A stretch of 64,000 nucleotides of DNA from Oxytricha trifallax (Eukaryota; Ciliophora; Spirotrichea; Sporadotrichida; Oxytrichidae), in the NCBI GenBank assembly GCA_000711775.1, contig ARYC01000647.1:62001-126000 (forward strand). Direction: 5' to 3'. Every line of letters starts with the position of its first letter. Position 1 is the stretch's first letter. A model generated the notes under the pieces. That model did not search any database. It was given only the letters and a program-made list of their open reading frames with translations, and was not told the origin of the DNA. The position numbers and the translations under genes were made by a program. Shown here piece after piece: positions 22,781 through 37,514 of this stretch.

Positions 22781-25700
22781 AAAACTATTTTGATTATATT
22801 TTTAATTTAACCATAAAGAATTGAGATTCAAAATTTTATCATTTATTCACTACTTGTGGATAAAAAATATTTTATAAGAAAAAAAGTACCCTAAAAAATA
22901 TATAGAAATATGCTAAATTTAAGATAGATTTATGACTAAATACATAAGGAATATAAGGATTCCTTAATTAGAGACATAATATAATTGATAATACTTAGTA
23001 ATAATATAATTTATTTATCATGATACTTATATAAACTTAACAATTATAATAAATATATTTAGTATATTAGTTTGATTAAGTATAGCATCTTAGTTAACTA
23101 AAACAAAATCTTTTAATGAATCTTCATTAGTTAGAAATAAAAATTAAAAAAAAATACAATGTTTCTAATAAACTATTGGGTTTTGTTTTTATAAAACTCT
23201 ATTTCAACTAATGCCTAAAATTATCAATTTTAATAATTGATATAAATATCAATGAATTTATAAATAAAATGTAAAAATAAAAAATAGAATCGCTAAATAA
23301 ACCATAGATGAGAAAGAAATCATAAATATATACAATATTTTATTATGAAAATCCAATATTTAAGGAGAATTTTAATCCCAAAATTTCAAATAGAAATCAA
23401 GAAGAAGACTAAAAATAGTTTAATCCCGAGGAAAACGAGGATTCAAAAAGCAGAAAAAAAATTAATCACATTTTTTTCTAGATATTATTATATTTTTATT
23501 ATGAAAGTAAGCATGTTATGGCTAGCGCTTAATAAATATAGTTATTTTATAAAAAATTATTATAATTATAGATAAAAATTAGCAGATATGATTTATTATT
23601 ATATATGCTTTTATCATCCTTTGTGTAATCTAAAATCAATTAAATAATTTTTATTCACAATTTAGTATTTGAAAATATTTCTTTTAATTCCTTTTTAAAT
23701 TTCATATATGGAATAAAATATCAAGCTATAAAATTTTTTATATTTTATGATGAAAGTTCTATACTTATAGTAAAGATTATTAGAATAAGAAAATTTAATA
23801 ATGAAATAATTAACAATTATTAAATTATCTTTAGGTTTTAATGACATCCATTCTTATTGCTTATTTCCTATTATCATTATTTTAAGTAAGTATCTAAATT
23901 CCATTTTAGAGTGATTTTCAAATTATTTTAATAGTATTAATTTTTAACTCTAAATTTTCGATAGATTCTTCCTGGATTTTACTCATTTTAATCATTCTTT
24001 TATTAAACCATTTTCTTACATTTTTAGTAACAAGCAATATCATTGAATTATTAACAAGTTTAATATATTTAGGCTACTAAAAATGATAATTATTCTTCAA
24101 GTAAATTTACATAAGTTATTATATCATAGTTTTTATTTTATTTAATCAGAATTCTAATTTATCATAATTAATAATGAAATGGATTTTTTCTAATCTTTAT
24201 TTTTAAATCATTTATAATTTTTTGTTCTCTTCTTTTCTCTTATAAAATTAATTTTAGGAGAGAAAGGAATCTCTGAACAATAAAGCATATAATATAATAA
24301 ATTTGAATATTCATTATAATTTTTATAATAGTTTTTTGTTATTACCTTGTAAATATAGAAGTTAATAGATTTCATAATATATTTATATATATATAGGTTA
24401 TTTTAAATTAAAGATTATTTTTATTGTTTTTTTTTGCTAAATTTAATGTTCTTGCTGTTAAAACACTAAAAGTAAAATTTTATATAAATTTAGTTTTTAT
24501 AAAAATTTATTAACAAATTAAAGAATTTTTTGATTAAAATTTAAATATATTATTAATCTGTAATTCGAACTCTACTGTTTAAGTTTATATCTTTCATATT
24601 ACTTATCTGAGCTATACCTCATCTTAGATTTCTTCAATCTATAGACTCATATAAATATATATTCTTAGTGAAGAACAAATATTCAATATTCCATCCTTGA
24701 TATGATATTGAATATCTTTCAGGCATTGTCATAAAATTAGAAAGGTACATATAAAGAACAGTTTAAGAAAGTTAAAAAAATTTCACAAAAAATTACCGTA
24801 TAATTAATTAGACATTAATACTAAAATTAACAAATAAATAAAATAAAAATTATTTAACTTTCATAGAGACTTTTATTATGATTGTTAACTAAAAAGCAAG
24901 AGAAAAAATGAAGTTAAACAAGATTTAATTTTCAATACAGACTTTTAAATAAATTATGATTTCATGGATTTATTACTTAGTATCTCTTTTGTTTTTCTCT
25001 TTGTTGTTAAATTTAAATTTTGCCCCACTGTATTTTTTACAAATATAATACTCATTATGCTTAACAATTATTAGCATAAATTTAGAAGTATTCTTGGAGC
25101 TCTATAAAGCAGTTGTACTCTTGCGATAAAAGCTATGGATACTGTGCCTCATTATTTTACAAAAAATATTGCCTAGGTATTGCAATTTATTTGCTTTCCC
25201 TTAGACTAGTCATGAATCAATACCTACAACTTAATAAGACATCACAACTTTGTAATTTTGCTAAAAAAATTAAGTATAATATTTGATAGAATTAATAATG
25301 TAAATGTCTCATTTTTATTTTTAGTATATCTTAATTTTGAGGCAAAATAATGAAGAATATTCTTTTATATGAGTTTAATTTTAATGAGAAACTTTTCAAA
25401 ATTAAAATATTAGAGTAAAATAGATAGTTAGATTTTTAAATATTTAGCTATTCACTTAAACAAGATTTGGTTCAATTTACAGTTCGGTAGTTATCTTTTC
25501 AATATCATATTTAAATGTACCTATTTTTCTCAAACAAGTCTTAAAAGATATTCAACATTATTTTTTGGAATTTGTTTGAGATTAATTTCACCTGATTATT
25601 CAGTGTCCTCACTTAAATTGATTATGATACCTGTCTATTTCTTTTGTTATACCTATTGAAGACTTGCACTTGTTTTAAGTGCTAAATTTATATTTGTAAT

Positions 25701-28420
25701 CATGTCTGAATTCTTTAATGATGGAGTTTCTTTATTTAAATGAGAAATTAAAAGCAAAGATTATTTACTCCTGTGCTCTATTCATGACAACATTGATGTA
25801 TTTTTAGATAGCGGGGACTCCCTTAATTTCATATTTTATCACTTCTTTAATAAAAGGACTATATACCTAGATTCTGAACTAAAGATGAAATTAATTTATT
25901 TTTGTTTTTTGATATGTTTTTAATATTTTATATAATAAAGAAATATTAGTTTGGATTTATAAGTAGTTTAGGTAAGAAATTATTAATGGAAGTAGAGCTA
26001 AATTTTGATTTATTTAAAAATATGATAAAGTTTTTAACTTAATAGATATATATATTATGAATGACATATTTATAAGCTCTCGAAATCTTTCAGATAAGCT
26101 CGTTTTTATGAAAATTCTTCTCATTCATTTAGCATTATATTTTGTTTTAAAGTTTTTTTTAATAATTGCTTGATAATTTGTTTGTCTTATAATTATGTGC
26201 TGCTAAATGTTCTTTCATAATATATATATATATATGAATATTTAATAATTAAAAGCCTTATATTCATTTAAAAAATTGGCAAACTATAAATAACTTTCAT
26301 TTTATTACATTAATTATTTCTGACAAAATAAATTCTATTCAGGATATTATTTTTAAGCTAAATTGAGAACTTTGTTGCCATAAAAGTAGCAGCTAAGTTA
26401 TTTATGATGTATATCCAAAAATGGTTTTATATTATTTGTTGATGTAGTTGTAGTTGTATAAGTAATAGATTTTGTAGGTTTTAAAATACAACTAGTAATT
26501 ATAAGCTATTGTGTACTGAAAAGATTTAGAAAGTGATGTTTACAATTTTTCATACAATTTGAGTTAGCAAAGTCTTAACTCACAAGTTAAATATAAATTT
26601 AATTAAAAATTAGAACATAATTCAATCTTGGAATAATATGATAAATTGAAATTAGTTATTTTATCAAGTTTATCTTGTATTTTATAGAGTATTATTTGCT
26701 TATATAAATTAACAAATTTTTTGTAACACATTTTCTGAATACCAATAATAAAAATAGTTCGCTTATGTTTTATTATTAAATATATCTAATAGATATTAAA
26801 ATTTAAAATTCGGATGTCTTATATTTATTAAAAATGGTTTTTATCCCTAAAATATTAAGTTTTAAATTGTTCTAAGACTACAGATAAATTTCTAAAATTT
26901 GAATAAGTGTAATACTCGATAATTTTTGATTTGGATGAATTTAAACAAGAAGTTATATCTGTATTACAAGAAATGATAGAAATAAAGATAATGACTTAAA
27001 TGTGGTAATTAATATAGTATCAAAATTAGGCAAACATATTTTGTATAACTTATCCTTTAATTATCGAGAATCAATCGACAATGGATAAGCTTTGGATTTA
27101 CAAAAAGATATCAAGAACCAAATTAGAAAAACAAGAATGCCTGACTTTAGTTGCTTTATTTTTACTTCTTAGTTTCATTTTTTACTAAATTAATTTTATG
27201 TTTATTATGATTAGAAGATTTATATAATGAGTTGATTTCTAATTAATATCCTAATTTAACAAAGTAATTCATAAAAAATACTTAGATTATTAACATTATG
27301 GCATTATTTAATTAGTACGTTGAAAAAAATATAGATCAAAGATGATTTATAATTTATAAAGTAGGTAATTTTTTTAATATATTTAGTTTACAAACGAATC
27401 AACACTTTGAAAAACTGTTTTCTAAAATAAACTCTAAAATTTTATGAGATGCTAGAATTACATTCTAAAATTTACTGAAATTCTATAAAATAAGCTATTA
27501 TTATCAAGTTTGATTTAAAGCTTTAATGCCTTGTTCATGGTTTTATTTATTTTAAGTAAATGAGAGAAAAACTCTCGAGTTTTCTTCTTGATCTATAATA
27601 TTACTTTAAAGTATGATTCCTCTATGGATACATCGACATTTTGTAACTCTTGAAAGCTATGAAATCTTCATGAAATTGCAAGATTGAAAGTTGATCATTG
27701 AAATTTACATCCAAGAGGTAATTTAAATTATAGTAAAATTTTCCATTTATTTTTATTTCAATGCTAATTAATCCTTACTTTACTTTATCCAAAACTATTA
27801 CATTCAAATATCTAAACGAGCAGTCTTTAAATGCTTATATTTATGAATAATTCTTAATAAAGCTGGTATTCTTATCTACTCATATCATTAATAAATTAAT
27901 TTATTTAGTTGAAGAAGTATTTATCTTTATCAATTTAATTTACGCAAATGACTAAGCAATTATCAATAACTTATAGTATATAACTATTATAATTTAGAGC
28001 AATGATCTTTATAATTTATATATTCCATTTATAGTTAATTATAATATTTACGATATTATTTAATTAAAAAAAATTGTGATTTAAACCTTACTTTTCACTA
28101 TAGATTGGAATTTTACTAAAAGCCAGAAATAATAAATATAAAATTATATATAGATTTTAAACAGAATTAATTATTATAATTACTGAATTTGTTTCAAATA
28201 TTATTTATGATAATATAATCTTATCTAATGGGCTAAGTAAATTTAACAGTAAAAAATTAAAAAGTATGGAAATTTTTTTCTATCAAAGAATAATATCATA
28301 TAAATTAATAGCATTAAAATCTATATAGAATTTATTGCTTATTGTATAGATCCAATATATAGTGAATAGTTATATAATTTTTATTTGATTATATTTAACT
28401 TGCAATGTTGTTTTAATTAA
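22781..28420. other. Long AT-rich, gene-poor stretch
   Basis: About 5.6 kb of very AT-rich DNA without a recognisable domain. Weak protein-like patches occur near 25085-25260 and 27560-27720 on the plus strand (MIPLWIHRHFVTLESYEIFM in the latter) and could be small coding segments, but neither is long enough to claim. The 60-76 codon open frames elsewhere are what this composition gives by chance. Confidence 0.45.
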
Positions 28421-28424
28421 ATCC

Positions 28425-28710
28425 GTCACCTATCCATGCCAGTTAGGCATATAAGTGACTGATTTCTTAAATGCATGCTAAGTCCTCATAATATTTTTGC
28501 GTTTCACACTTTGGCCAAACTTCCTCCTTTCCCTATCCTTGTTTTGAGTTATAACTCTCATTGCATGTGAAGAGGCAACTCTGATGCGTAATCTTAATCC
28601 ATCTTTAAATGATTTAAAAGTATTTCCGTTGATATATTTTGATACACTTGCAGGTGTATCTATTTTCACCTACAAGTGTATCTAGATACATCAATTTGCT
28701 TCACTTGTAT
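28425..28710 (-). pseudogene. Coding island, unidentified basic protein fragment
   Basis: The minus-strand frame reads KIDTPASVSKYINGNTFKSF, then DGLRLRIRVASSHAMRVITQ and RRKFGQSVKRKNIMRT, and continues through TAG codons past the GC-richer part. A TGA sits about eight codons after an upstream ATG. The island stands out from its surroundings in composition. No family is recognised. Confidence 0.4.
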
Positions 28711-28799
28711 TCATGGAGGATCCCGGGAATATCTAGCTCGCTTAAGTTAATCGATGGAATATAAGAAATTCGCGATCCAAGATATTCTTATAGGAGAAG

Positions 28800-29080
28800 T
28801 GTAATATTAGTAACTGGTCTAAAGACATCCAAAATATTTTGGCTAATTACTTTGGACAAATTTTACACATCATATGTCATCTCGGTAGTTTAAGTAACGA
28901 AAAAAAGCTGCATTATTAATATATAATTTCTATCGCAAATATTTCTATCACGCTAGAATACTATAGTTGGCAAATTCTCCGTGAAGTGTAGTACTTATTG
29001 AAGCACGATGTGATAAAAACCTTTATAGTGAGCTAAAATTCTTCATCTAGAAAAGATTCGAAACAGGATCTCAGTTTGAT
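28800..29080 (-). CDS. Coding island, unidentified
   Basis: A minus-strand frame of about 90 codons without TGA reads DVTEILLQLALLSKHIKLRS then CFESFLDEEFQLTIKVFITS. Helical, protein-like composition; possibly a continuation (upstream segment) of the island at 28425-28710, which is on the same strand. No family is recognised. Confidence 0.4.
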
Positions 29081-29099
29081 ATGTTTAGAAAGTAATGCC

Positions 29100-31420
29100 A
29101 ATTGCAGCAGTATTTCTGTCACATCTTACAGAACATCTTTATCTATTGTAATTTTCTCATTTAATAATATAAATATTTGTTTTAATTATGAAAAGATTAT
29201 ATTTTCTTGTAATGTCGACTTTTTCATTTATATGTATTTTCTTATTTAATAGTTTTAAACTATATTTTATGCAATTTATTCTTTTCATATTTGGTTTAAT
29301 CTATTTTTTTATAATAATTCTAATTTATGCTTTAAACATAATCATAAGTGCTTATTTTTATACTTGTTAACATGTACTTAAATATTAACCTTGCCATTTA
29401 AATCTCCTTATAGTTATAGTTATAGTGATTGAATAAATCTTAATTTCGTTGTCATCTCTTATATTAACTGTAAGTTAAAAAATGCATAGTAAAATATTGT
29501 CTAAACTCATTTGGCTAGAATTTGATCTTTTCCGTTTTTAAATTTTAAAAATTTTCTTATAATTTTTTGATTAAAATGAAAATGAAATCCTAAACTAATT
29601 TCTGTATTTTACTTTCTCACAATAATGACATTTTTATAATGTAAATTGGCAATTATTTATTATTTAATCATAACTTGCATCCAAATATAGACTCCAAAAT
29701 ACCTAATTACTTGGTATAGCTAAGTTTTCCTAATAATTTCTAAAGACACTAATAAAATAAATTAAGATAAGATTTTAATTAAATTCATAATAAAACTAAT
29801 AATTTAATCTTCTTATACAGATTTGAAATAATTTTTAAACTAATAATAAATTTAACTAGAAAGGTAGAACCTAAAGTTAATACTTTTATTAAAAAATATA
29901 TAGCTTAAAGAACATAACTCTCCAATTAAGGGTTTCTCCGCGCAGAGTACAATCCAAAGTACGTTAATATACATTACCTTAAAATAATAAGATAAGTTGC
30001 TAAAATGAACATAACTAGACAGCAATTAAAATAATTTGGAATCTGACATTGCAACTTCGACTTTATCTCTTTTTCCTCATAGTCATTCTACCATCGCAAT
30101 TATATTTACTAAAAGATCCATTCTTTGTTGAGGAAATATATCAATTAGATGACAGAGATGAATAAATTAATATCAGTAATAATAAAGAAGTTTGAATGCA
30201 CTTCAATTAGATTATCAATCTTGCTGCAAAAGTTTTCTAAAACAAAAAATCTTATGAAATTTATAATTAACCTAAGAGATTTACTAATGCATAATATAAT
30301 TTAACATATTTAACTATAAAATATCAAAGTAGAACTAAAGCACAATAAACATTTTTGCAATTCTTTGCCTAATAAGGAAGAGAACAGGAAATAAGTTAAA
30401 GTTGACAAATTTATGAACCAGCCTAGCCTGCCTTAAACGAAATTCTTCTATCTAAAAAATACAGAGACCTATTAAATAAAATTTAACTTTTGAAAATACT
30501 TTAAGATATGATCCTACTCCTTAATAAAATGACAACCTAAAGATTGGAATATCATTAGATTACTCAGCTCAAATTCTCATTATTTGTCACATAAGAACTT
30601 ACTTTATGTCTTGATTAAGAAATAAATAACTTTAACATTCTTAATTAAAGGATGAAAATGAAAACCTTAACTTCATAAGCAACTAAGTCATAAAGATATA
30701 GAATCTTACATTTTATGAGAGTAACTCCTTAAGAAATGGATTAGAGGTATTTAGTAGGAAGATTTAAAATAAGTCATCACTTATTTTAAATCAAAATATG
30801 ATAAGATATTCAATCATTCTTGTGACATTCACAAAATTAAAAAGCTATATATATATTTATTGGCTGCATCATTTTATTTTCTTGAAAAGTTATATTAAAA
30901 ATACTTAAATTTTGATGAATGTACAATAAAAACCAAGCAAATAACATAAATAACCAAAAAATGTGATTAATAAAAAATACCTAAACACCATTAAAAATTA
31001 ATAGAAATTGTTGGTTCTTTTCTTTATGAAATAAAACTAATTAATTTGCTCAAACCAATCTTACTTTAAAAAGCTATAATATTGAGGACAGAGTACACTT
31101 TCTTCAATTTATAGATGAAAAAAGATAAATTAAATTATATACATTGTTTCACATAAACCAAGAATCAAGGAAAATGAAAGGGCCAGAAAGAAACATAAAA
31201 AAATTAGAAAGAGAAGTTTTATCTAAATTAAGTGATGGCATACACTGTGTTAATTCCTAAAATAGCTAGTCCCTTATTTATGTTGATTTATGAGTCCACA
31301 AAGAATTAAATGTATATAATGGTATTATATTATTTAAATTGATAAAAAAAATTGTGAATTATTTAATAATAATAAAGCCTCTAAATAACATAAACAAAAA
31401 ATATCAATGGCAAATGAAAT
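29100..31420. other. AT-rich stretch, no gene seen
   Basis: Very AT-rich. A short GC patch at 29930-29965 (CTCCGCGCAGAG) is the only compositional feature. Nothing can be assigned. Confidence 0.4.
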
Positions 31421-31422
31421 GC

Positions 31423-31499
31423 ATGATTTTTGTCTAGTCGGCGGAAATCAGTCAGTCATAGCGCTGTCAACAAAACCCCAAAACCGATGATTTTTGTCT
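31423..31499 (+). repeat. Telomere-like CAAAACCCCAAAACC between 13 bp direct repeats
   Basis: The 13-mer ATGATTTTTGTCT occurs at 31423-31435 and again at 31487-31499. The 51 bases between them are GC-rich for this region and end in CAAAACCCCAAAACC (31471-31485), which matches the first 15 bases of the TBE terminus at 58642. No other TBE sequence is present. See findings. Confidence 0.8.
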
Positions 31500-31639
31500 G
31501 AGAAGTAAAAACTTAATTATCAATAAATTGCAATAAAATTGTAAAATTCCATCTATTATAAATAATGATAAGTTCATCTTAAGGATAAATAAATTTTACT
31601 TCATTAAGAGCTGTTATTTCTTATGGCTTTTCTTCAGAT

Positions 31640-33800
31640 CTTGCAGCTTTAAAAATAATCGATATGTCTAGCATCTTCTATTTCACTCATGGAATATCCA
31701 TGGTAAGTTAATACCTTTTAAATCAATAATGCTTGCTTTTACCTCTATAATGAAAGCCAATTCTCTCTCTTCAAAGAATATCATTTTAATTTACTAAATA
31801 ATTTTATCAATGTGTTCTACAAAATCAATATTGCAAGTACTCAAGTTTGGTGCTACTGTTTCTTGGTATCAGTTTAATTATTACATTAAATTGGATGAAC
31901 TTAAGTTTGGTATTTGGTTTGTAGGTTGAGAATGTAAGTAATTTTTTTTTTATGATTTCAAAAACAATTCACCTTAAGGCTTATACTATATAGAGAATAA
32001 CTTTAAACACTATTAGAGTTCCCTTATTTGGCAGCATAATTTGCTTGGCATCCAAGCAAAATAAATAAAGAGATTAAGGATTAATTAAAATAACAAAGAT
32101 GTATAGTATTGCATGTTAATAATAAGATTAGGTATTAGGATATTTTCAGCATTTCTTTTCTATTTTGTCTTTAGATCTGTTATGATTGAAGGCATCTTCA
32201 GAAGTAATCTAATGTCAAATGTCTAGAAAGTCTATTAGAAAATTAAATCTTCGACTGAGTATTAATATTCTCCTATTAAGGCATACGAAGAGTAAAACTT
32301 CATCCAGTTAATTATTCAATATTTTATTGTTATTTTTTTCAGCCAAACAATGACTTTCCACTTTACAATATGAACATAATAATAGCAACAGTTGATTCCT
32401 GTAAAAATTTTTGGTAGTTGGAGCATCTAATTTCTCATTTCATAGTTTCTCTTTGATTCAGGCTCTGGAATCTAAATTCTGGACACAAATAACTTTAAAA
32501 TTTATTTTAAAAATATGAGGGTAAATAAATTACTGTCAATAATGATGAGCTACCTGTAGAGAAAGACATCATCTAGTAGTAAAAAGAAAAAAATTCTAAT
32601 ACTTTTAAGAATAAGCCTAATATCTTACTGAATTTTGGGGCAAATTTACTCGCATGGAAATTAACATAGGAATAGCTGCTCTTGATTGGGGTGCTTTAAA
32701 AAGTTTTGTTTGCAGCAATTTTGATGAATACCCATTAATATTCTTCACAATTTGTAGAGTAACTCTCTTTTAAATCATATTATACAATATAATACTGAGT
32801 GCCATTAGTTTGTCATTTATTCATTCTTTAACATCTTCTTTGTAAAGCCAAAAACAACCAATTTGGGTAAGAAAAATAACTTTCTATGAAGAACACTAAA
32901 TTCCTTGAGTTAATATCTCGACATAAATAGAATTATCATTAAATATAAATTTAGAATGTGATAATTTACTTATATTAAATGCTTGACTTATGCAAGTTTA
33001 AAAGTACATAAAAAGCTGATATTACTATCATAGTCACTTAACTATCTTTTAAATGACTTTTCTTGGTAATATGATAGAACAATCATCTAGTCTCGCTTGA
33101 TCCAATAGATTTCATAATCCCTAAAATATTAGTTTTTAATTTCTTCTTCATTAAGAACCTTTAATGTGATTTCCAATTCAATATTTAATTATTAACAAAT
33201 TTATATAAATTTCTGTCATTTTTGAAACTTGTAATCTAAACATAACTCCGTTAAGTTTCTAGTTATTAGTAACTGACAACTTCTATTGACACTTACTCAA
33301 TTAATTATGTATGCTATCATAGAAATTGATATATTGATTCAATTGCTGACATATTAGGATTCATTTATAATTATTTTTATTTTATCCTCTCCTTATAAAA
33401 AAAAAGTAATTATAAGATATAAGTTTTCAAAATAATGATAAATATGTTACTGTTATTTTATTCATTAATTTTTCAATATAATCTAACTTCAATGATCAAA
33501 TAACTTTTAGTAGCAATGGCCTATGAATTTATATAATTATATAATATTTATTATAAATACGACTTTTCATGACTAAATTCTAGATTTTATTATTGCAGTG
33601 ATAGCTCTACTCAAAATAGGTAATGAATTTATTATAGCTAAAATAGTAATTTAAATTTATCAATGCAGAAAAACTTGATTCACAAGTTAGCTTCTCCTAA
33701 GTCTGCCAATATTGAAAATGAGGCAAAGCAAAGATCTTTTTAGATAGAAACAGAGTCTTCATATTAAAGAATGAGTAATAATAATTAATAAAATGAGTAT
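31640..33800 (+). CDS. Possible cluster of short coding segments on the plus strand
   Basis: Several short patches read as protein in an AT-rich setting: about 31660-31700 (MSSIFYFTHGISM followed by GTAAGT), about 31745-31930, 32175-32310 (MIEGIFRSNLMSNVQKVYQK), 32620-32775 (EFWGKFTRMEINIGIAALDW) and 33650-33790 (KNLIHKLASPKSANIENEAK). The last is preceded by a plausible 49-base GT...AG intron ending at about 33665. All are in the same orientation, so one interrupted gene is plausible. Function and exact boundaries are unknown; each patch alone is weak. Confidence 0.35.
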
Positions 33801-35620
33801 AATTTTTTTTAAATACTCAATATTATATAAATTACTTGAAGATATAGTTTTTTATAATTATTTATTATAAATGTTTTGAAATTTTAATTTTATGTTAATT
33901 GTATAAATATATTAATTTTCCTACTTAAAACCAATTTTTATTTTTAATGTTTGAGTTATTTTTAAAACTCTTTTTTTTATTTAAAATTTATTATTGTTTA
34001 AAATGTAATTACTTTGTGTTCAAATGTTCACTTAGTTTATGTAATTTGATAGTAGAGAATAAATAATATATTTTTAATTAATAAAATCAATAATTTTTAA
34101 TATCTTTCAATCATTCATGAGAAATATATATTTATTTATATAATACAATTAATTAGTTAATAATCTCATTTCATTTTGATTAAAACATAGTTTAATATAT
34201 TCAGTTATATTTTTGATAATTTATATTCAATATTAATTGCAAAGCATAATTAACGAATTAGTAAGTATTAGATATTCTTATTATTTCAAATAAATTATAA
34301 ATTAAGTGCTTTAAATTATTATTAATTAAACAATAACAAGCATTTAAAAAATTAATATAATTATATAAACTTATAATGCATATCTTTTGTATTTATGCGT
34401 TTTTATTTTCTGAACTTTTCCATTATTTTCACTGATTATAACATTAATAAGAGAGAAGAGGGTGGAATTATATTTTTAAATTCATAATAGTGAGAAGGTT
34501 AAAGACCAGCAATCAATATATAATATAAGAAATTATGAATTCTTATGGTGTTTTTATTCTTCTCAAGATAATTTAGATTAAGAGATACCACAATTAAATA
34601 CACTCTTACAAAACCAAGTTTAACTTCAAGCATGAAATTATAAGAAAGATTTTAATTCAAAAGTTTCACCCACTCAGCTAAGGTAAAAAAGTATAAGCAT
34701 ATCATGAGCAAAGTAATGAAAAGATCTTGATTTAAAAAAAGTGAACTTTTTAAAATTAGTACGAACCTATACCAATAAAATAAAATTCTAATATTTTAAT
34801 TTTAAAGAGATTAATAAGAAAGACTCAGAAGAAAAAAAGATTGATTGATCTGTGAATCAATAAGTAAGTAAAACCATTGCTGCATGCATTTAAGAACGAA
34901 TTATGTATATATTACTGTATTATTTTTATGTCAATCTTAAAATTATTTGAACATAAAATAAAGAAGTATCTGATCTGGAGAAATTAAGAGTGATTGATGA
35001 CCATGCTTAAAAGGTATATCTCTTTAATTATTCATTAAGAATTAATAGTTCTAAAATAATTATCAAATAAATATATATGGTTCTTAAAGATTCTATGAAA
35101 TAATTAGCTATAATTTATAAAGTATGACTGTCAAGCTTCTTGAATAGGCTATGTTTAAAGAGTTTTTAAGCCATAAAATTTGATTTTAATATTTTTTCCA
35201 ATAAAAATAGAGTTATTTATTTCAAAAGAGCGATAAAATTAGAGATAAACTTACGCTAAGATGTTAGATATTTAAGAATACTTATTCCCAATTAAATAGA
35301 AGTTGATTGTGATTTGAAATGTGCGACATAAAAATAGTAGATGTTACTATAATACATGAATGAGATGTCGAAACAATTTCAAACTCTGGTACCAAGCTAT
35401 GTAAATTATCAATCAATTTTTCTGTTAAGTATATTAAGCAGAAGATATATACTTGAAAATTAACTAGAAACTAAAAATGATAAAACGCTTGATCTCTTTT
35501 ATTTACAAAGCATAACATAGAAGTCATATATAACCTATTAAGCGGTATGATTTAGGTGAGATACAGTATGGACAAGTCAAACATATAAAATTCTTTTATT
35601 TAAATACAACTACTATTCAA
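33801..35620. other. AT-rich stretch, no gene seen
   Basis: No frame gives protein-like sequence. Probably IES-like. Confidence 0.4.
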
Positions 35621-35623
35621 ATC

Positions 35624-36150
35624 CAATTAGTTTGGAGATTCTTCTTCCTTTGTTTACTGAGTCTTTCATCTTCTCTTTCTGCTTCTTCTCGTTTTTATCT
35701 AATTCCTTTTTCTCTGTTCACCTTGTTTTCTTCCTTTTCTTCTAGTCCTTTATTTGTGATTTGAATTGTATCCTAGGATCTTGACTTGTTAGTCAAATAT
35801 TTTGTCTTGGTTGGAGAATCTGTGTTTTTGGTTTTTAACTTTTCTTTCCTTCTAACGGTGTTTAGTTAAACTAGGTCAGATTTGAGGAAGTAGACATTCT
35901 TTAATGATATTTGGCAGACAACTTAGCTTTGTTGCGATGTCTTTGGTACTTTATGTCTAAACTTATGTATGCAAATTCGCTTCCATTAACATTCTTTAGT
36001 ATGTCTACATTGAAGTGTCTAATTAAGTTTGAGATTTCCCTAGGATTACGTCTGCTCTCTGAGTCTTTTCTTTTATAATGTTTACATGTACCATATCATC
36101 TTGCAAGTTCCTTATCATTTTGCAAGCTCCTTATCATCAATGCAACTATT
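35624..36150 (-). pseudogene. Unidentified gene segment with charged C-terminus
   Basis: The minus strand reads NPREISNLIRHFNVDILKNV, then EFAYISLDIKYQRHRNKAKL, and after a TGA and a frame change ends KEENKVNREKGIRQKREEAE followed by RLSKQRKKNLQTNWI and TGA near 35624. The tail is highly charged and probably coiled-coil. A second frame over the upstream part is also open, so the reading is tentative. AT-rich on both sides. Confidence 0.4.
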
Positions 36151-37510
36151 TTTGTGTGATATTATTTATATTTGATTGCAGTAGAATGATGAGATGGAAT
36201 TTGAGAAGAGTACTATTGATTTGAATAAGTTATATTTTATTGGTTTAATCCAGATGGAAACACAAAAATTTTTGGATTTTAATCTGTTTTGAAAGTTTAC
36301 CTTTGAGATTATTTAAATATTTAGTAAGGTGGATCAAACTTAATTTAGTTAATAATAAATTTATTAATTATTATTTTATGATTAATAAGAATCCATATTT
36401 ACTACATAATTTTTAAATAGATTTTTCTTATTTATTACTGAAATTATTCCGTGACTTTATTGATATCATTGGCTTAGTAAAATTCTTAACTTTTCTAAAA
36501 ATATAAATTTGTGGTTATATTGGACTTTTTCACAGTCTGTGTATTACCTTGAATCTTCTTTGTACGAACTTAAGTTGTAAGATGAGTCGTATTGTACTAC
36601 TGATTTCTCAATTAAGCTCCAATATTCCTCATTTACACATTATAATACTATATTTAATAAGGGGCTGGCATTCCTATTTGATGGGTAATAGATTCCATTT
36701 TAAAATTTAATTTATTCTTGTATCCTTTTGATAAAAATATAGAGAGGATTAAAACCAAAATTTCAAATCTCACGCTTATCATAGCAATTTAGTATTATGA
36801 CATGAAATGTTTCATTCGTATCTTGAACCTGCTCATTGTAGAAAGACCGATTCTTAAATGTATATTTATTTTTATAAATTATTACCTATTCTCATTAAGT
36901 TACTTAATGTTTAAGGATTCTAGTTTAAAATAAATAATTATTTGAATTTAAAAGCAATAAGCTTTTTGATAATCAATATTTAAGTATAGTTATTTGTAGA
37001 ATATTGGTGAACTCAAATTATTTAAAATTAATCTTGGATGATTTTTATTAAATGGATACTCTTTTTGATTCAGGATTTATTTTTCAACTTTTCAGACTGG
37101 CCTTGCTTAGTCTAAAAATCTAGTTTTCTTGGTCATGCTTGATTATAAACTGATACTATTCAGCCAAACAGCATCTGTTTTTCACCCTTAAATATTCAAT
37201 TACAAATCTTAAACACATAATTATAGTTAAAAAAAATTTGATATTTCTTGAAATCAATCAATACCATTTGTCTTTGTTTTGTTAATGATAATTCAAATAT
37301 CTGTTATTATTTATTTAATACTTTGTTCTTGTTGTCTATACTTACTTTTATTTTAATGAATGAATATTAGTGAAATAATTATTAATAATTATAATTACAC
37401 TAAATAATAATTATTTGTTTTTTTGAAAAACTATTTGTGAAATTATCAATTAAATTCATTTAAATGATAAAATATTTATGAAATATGATATGATGATGAT
37501 GATTTTTAGC
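36151..37510. other. AT-rich stretch, no gene seen
   Basis: No protein-like frame was found. Probably IES-like. Confidence 0.35.
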
Positions 37511-37514
37511 CACT

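Noticed and set aside
23345-23575. Open frame of 76 codons in AT-rich DNA
   Set aside because: Composition (K, I, Y, N, F only) matches random AT-rich sequence and there is no neighbouring coding support.
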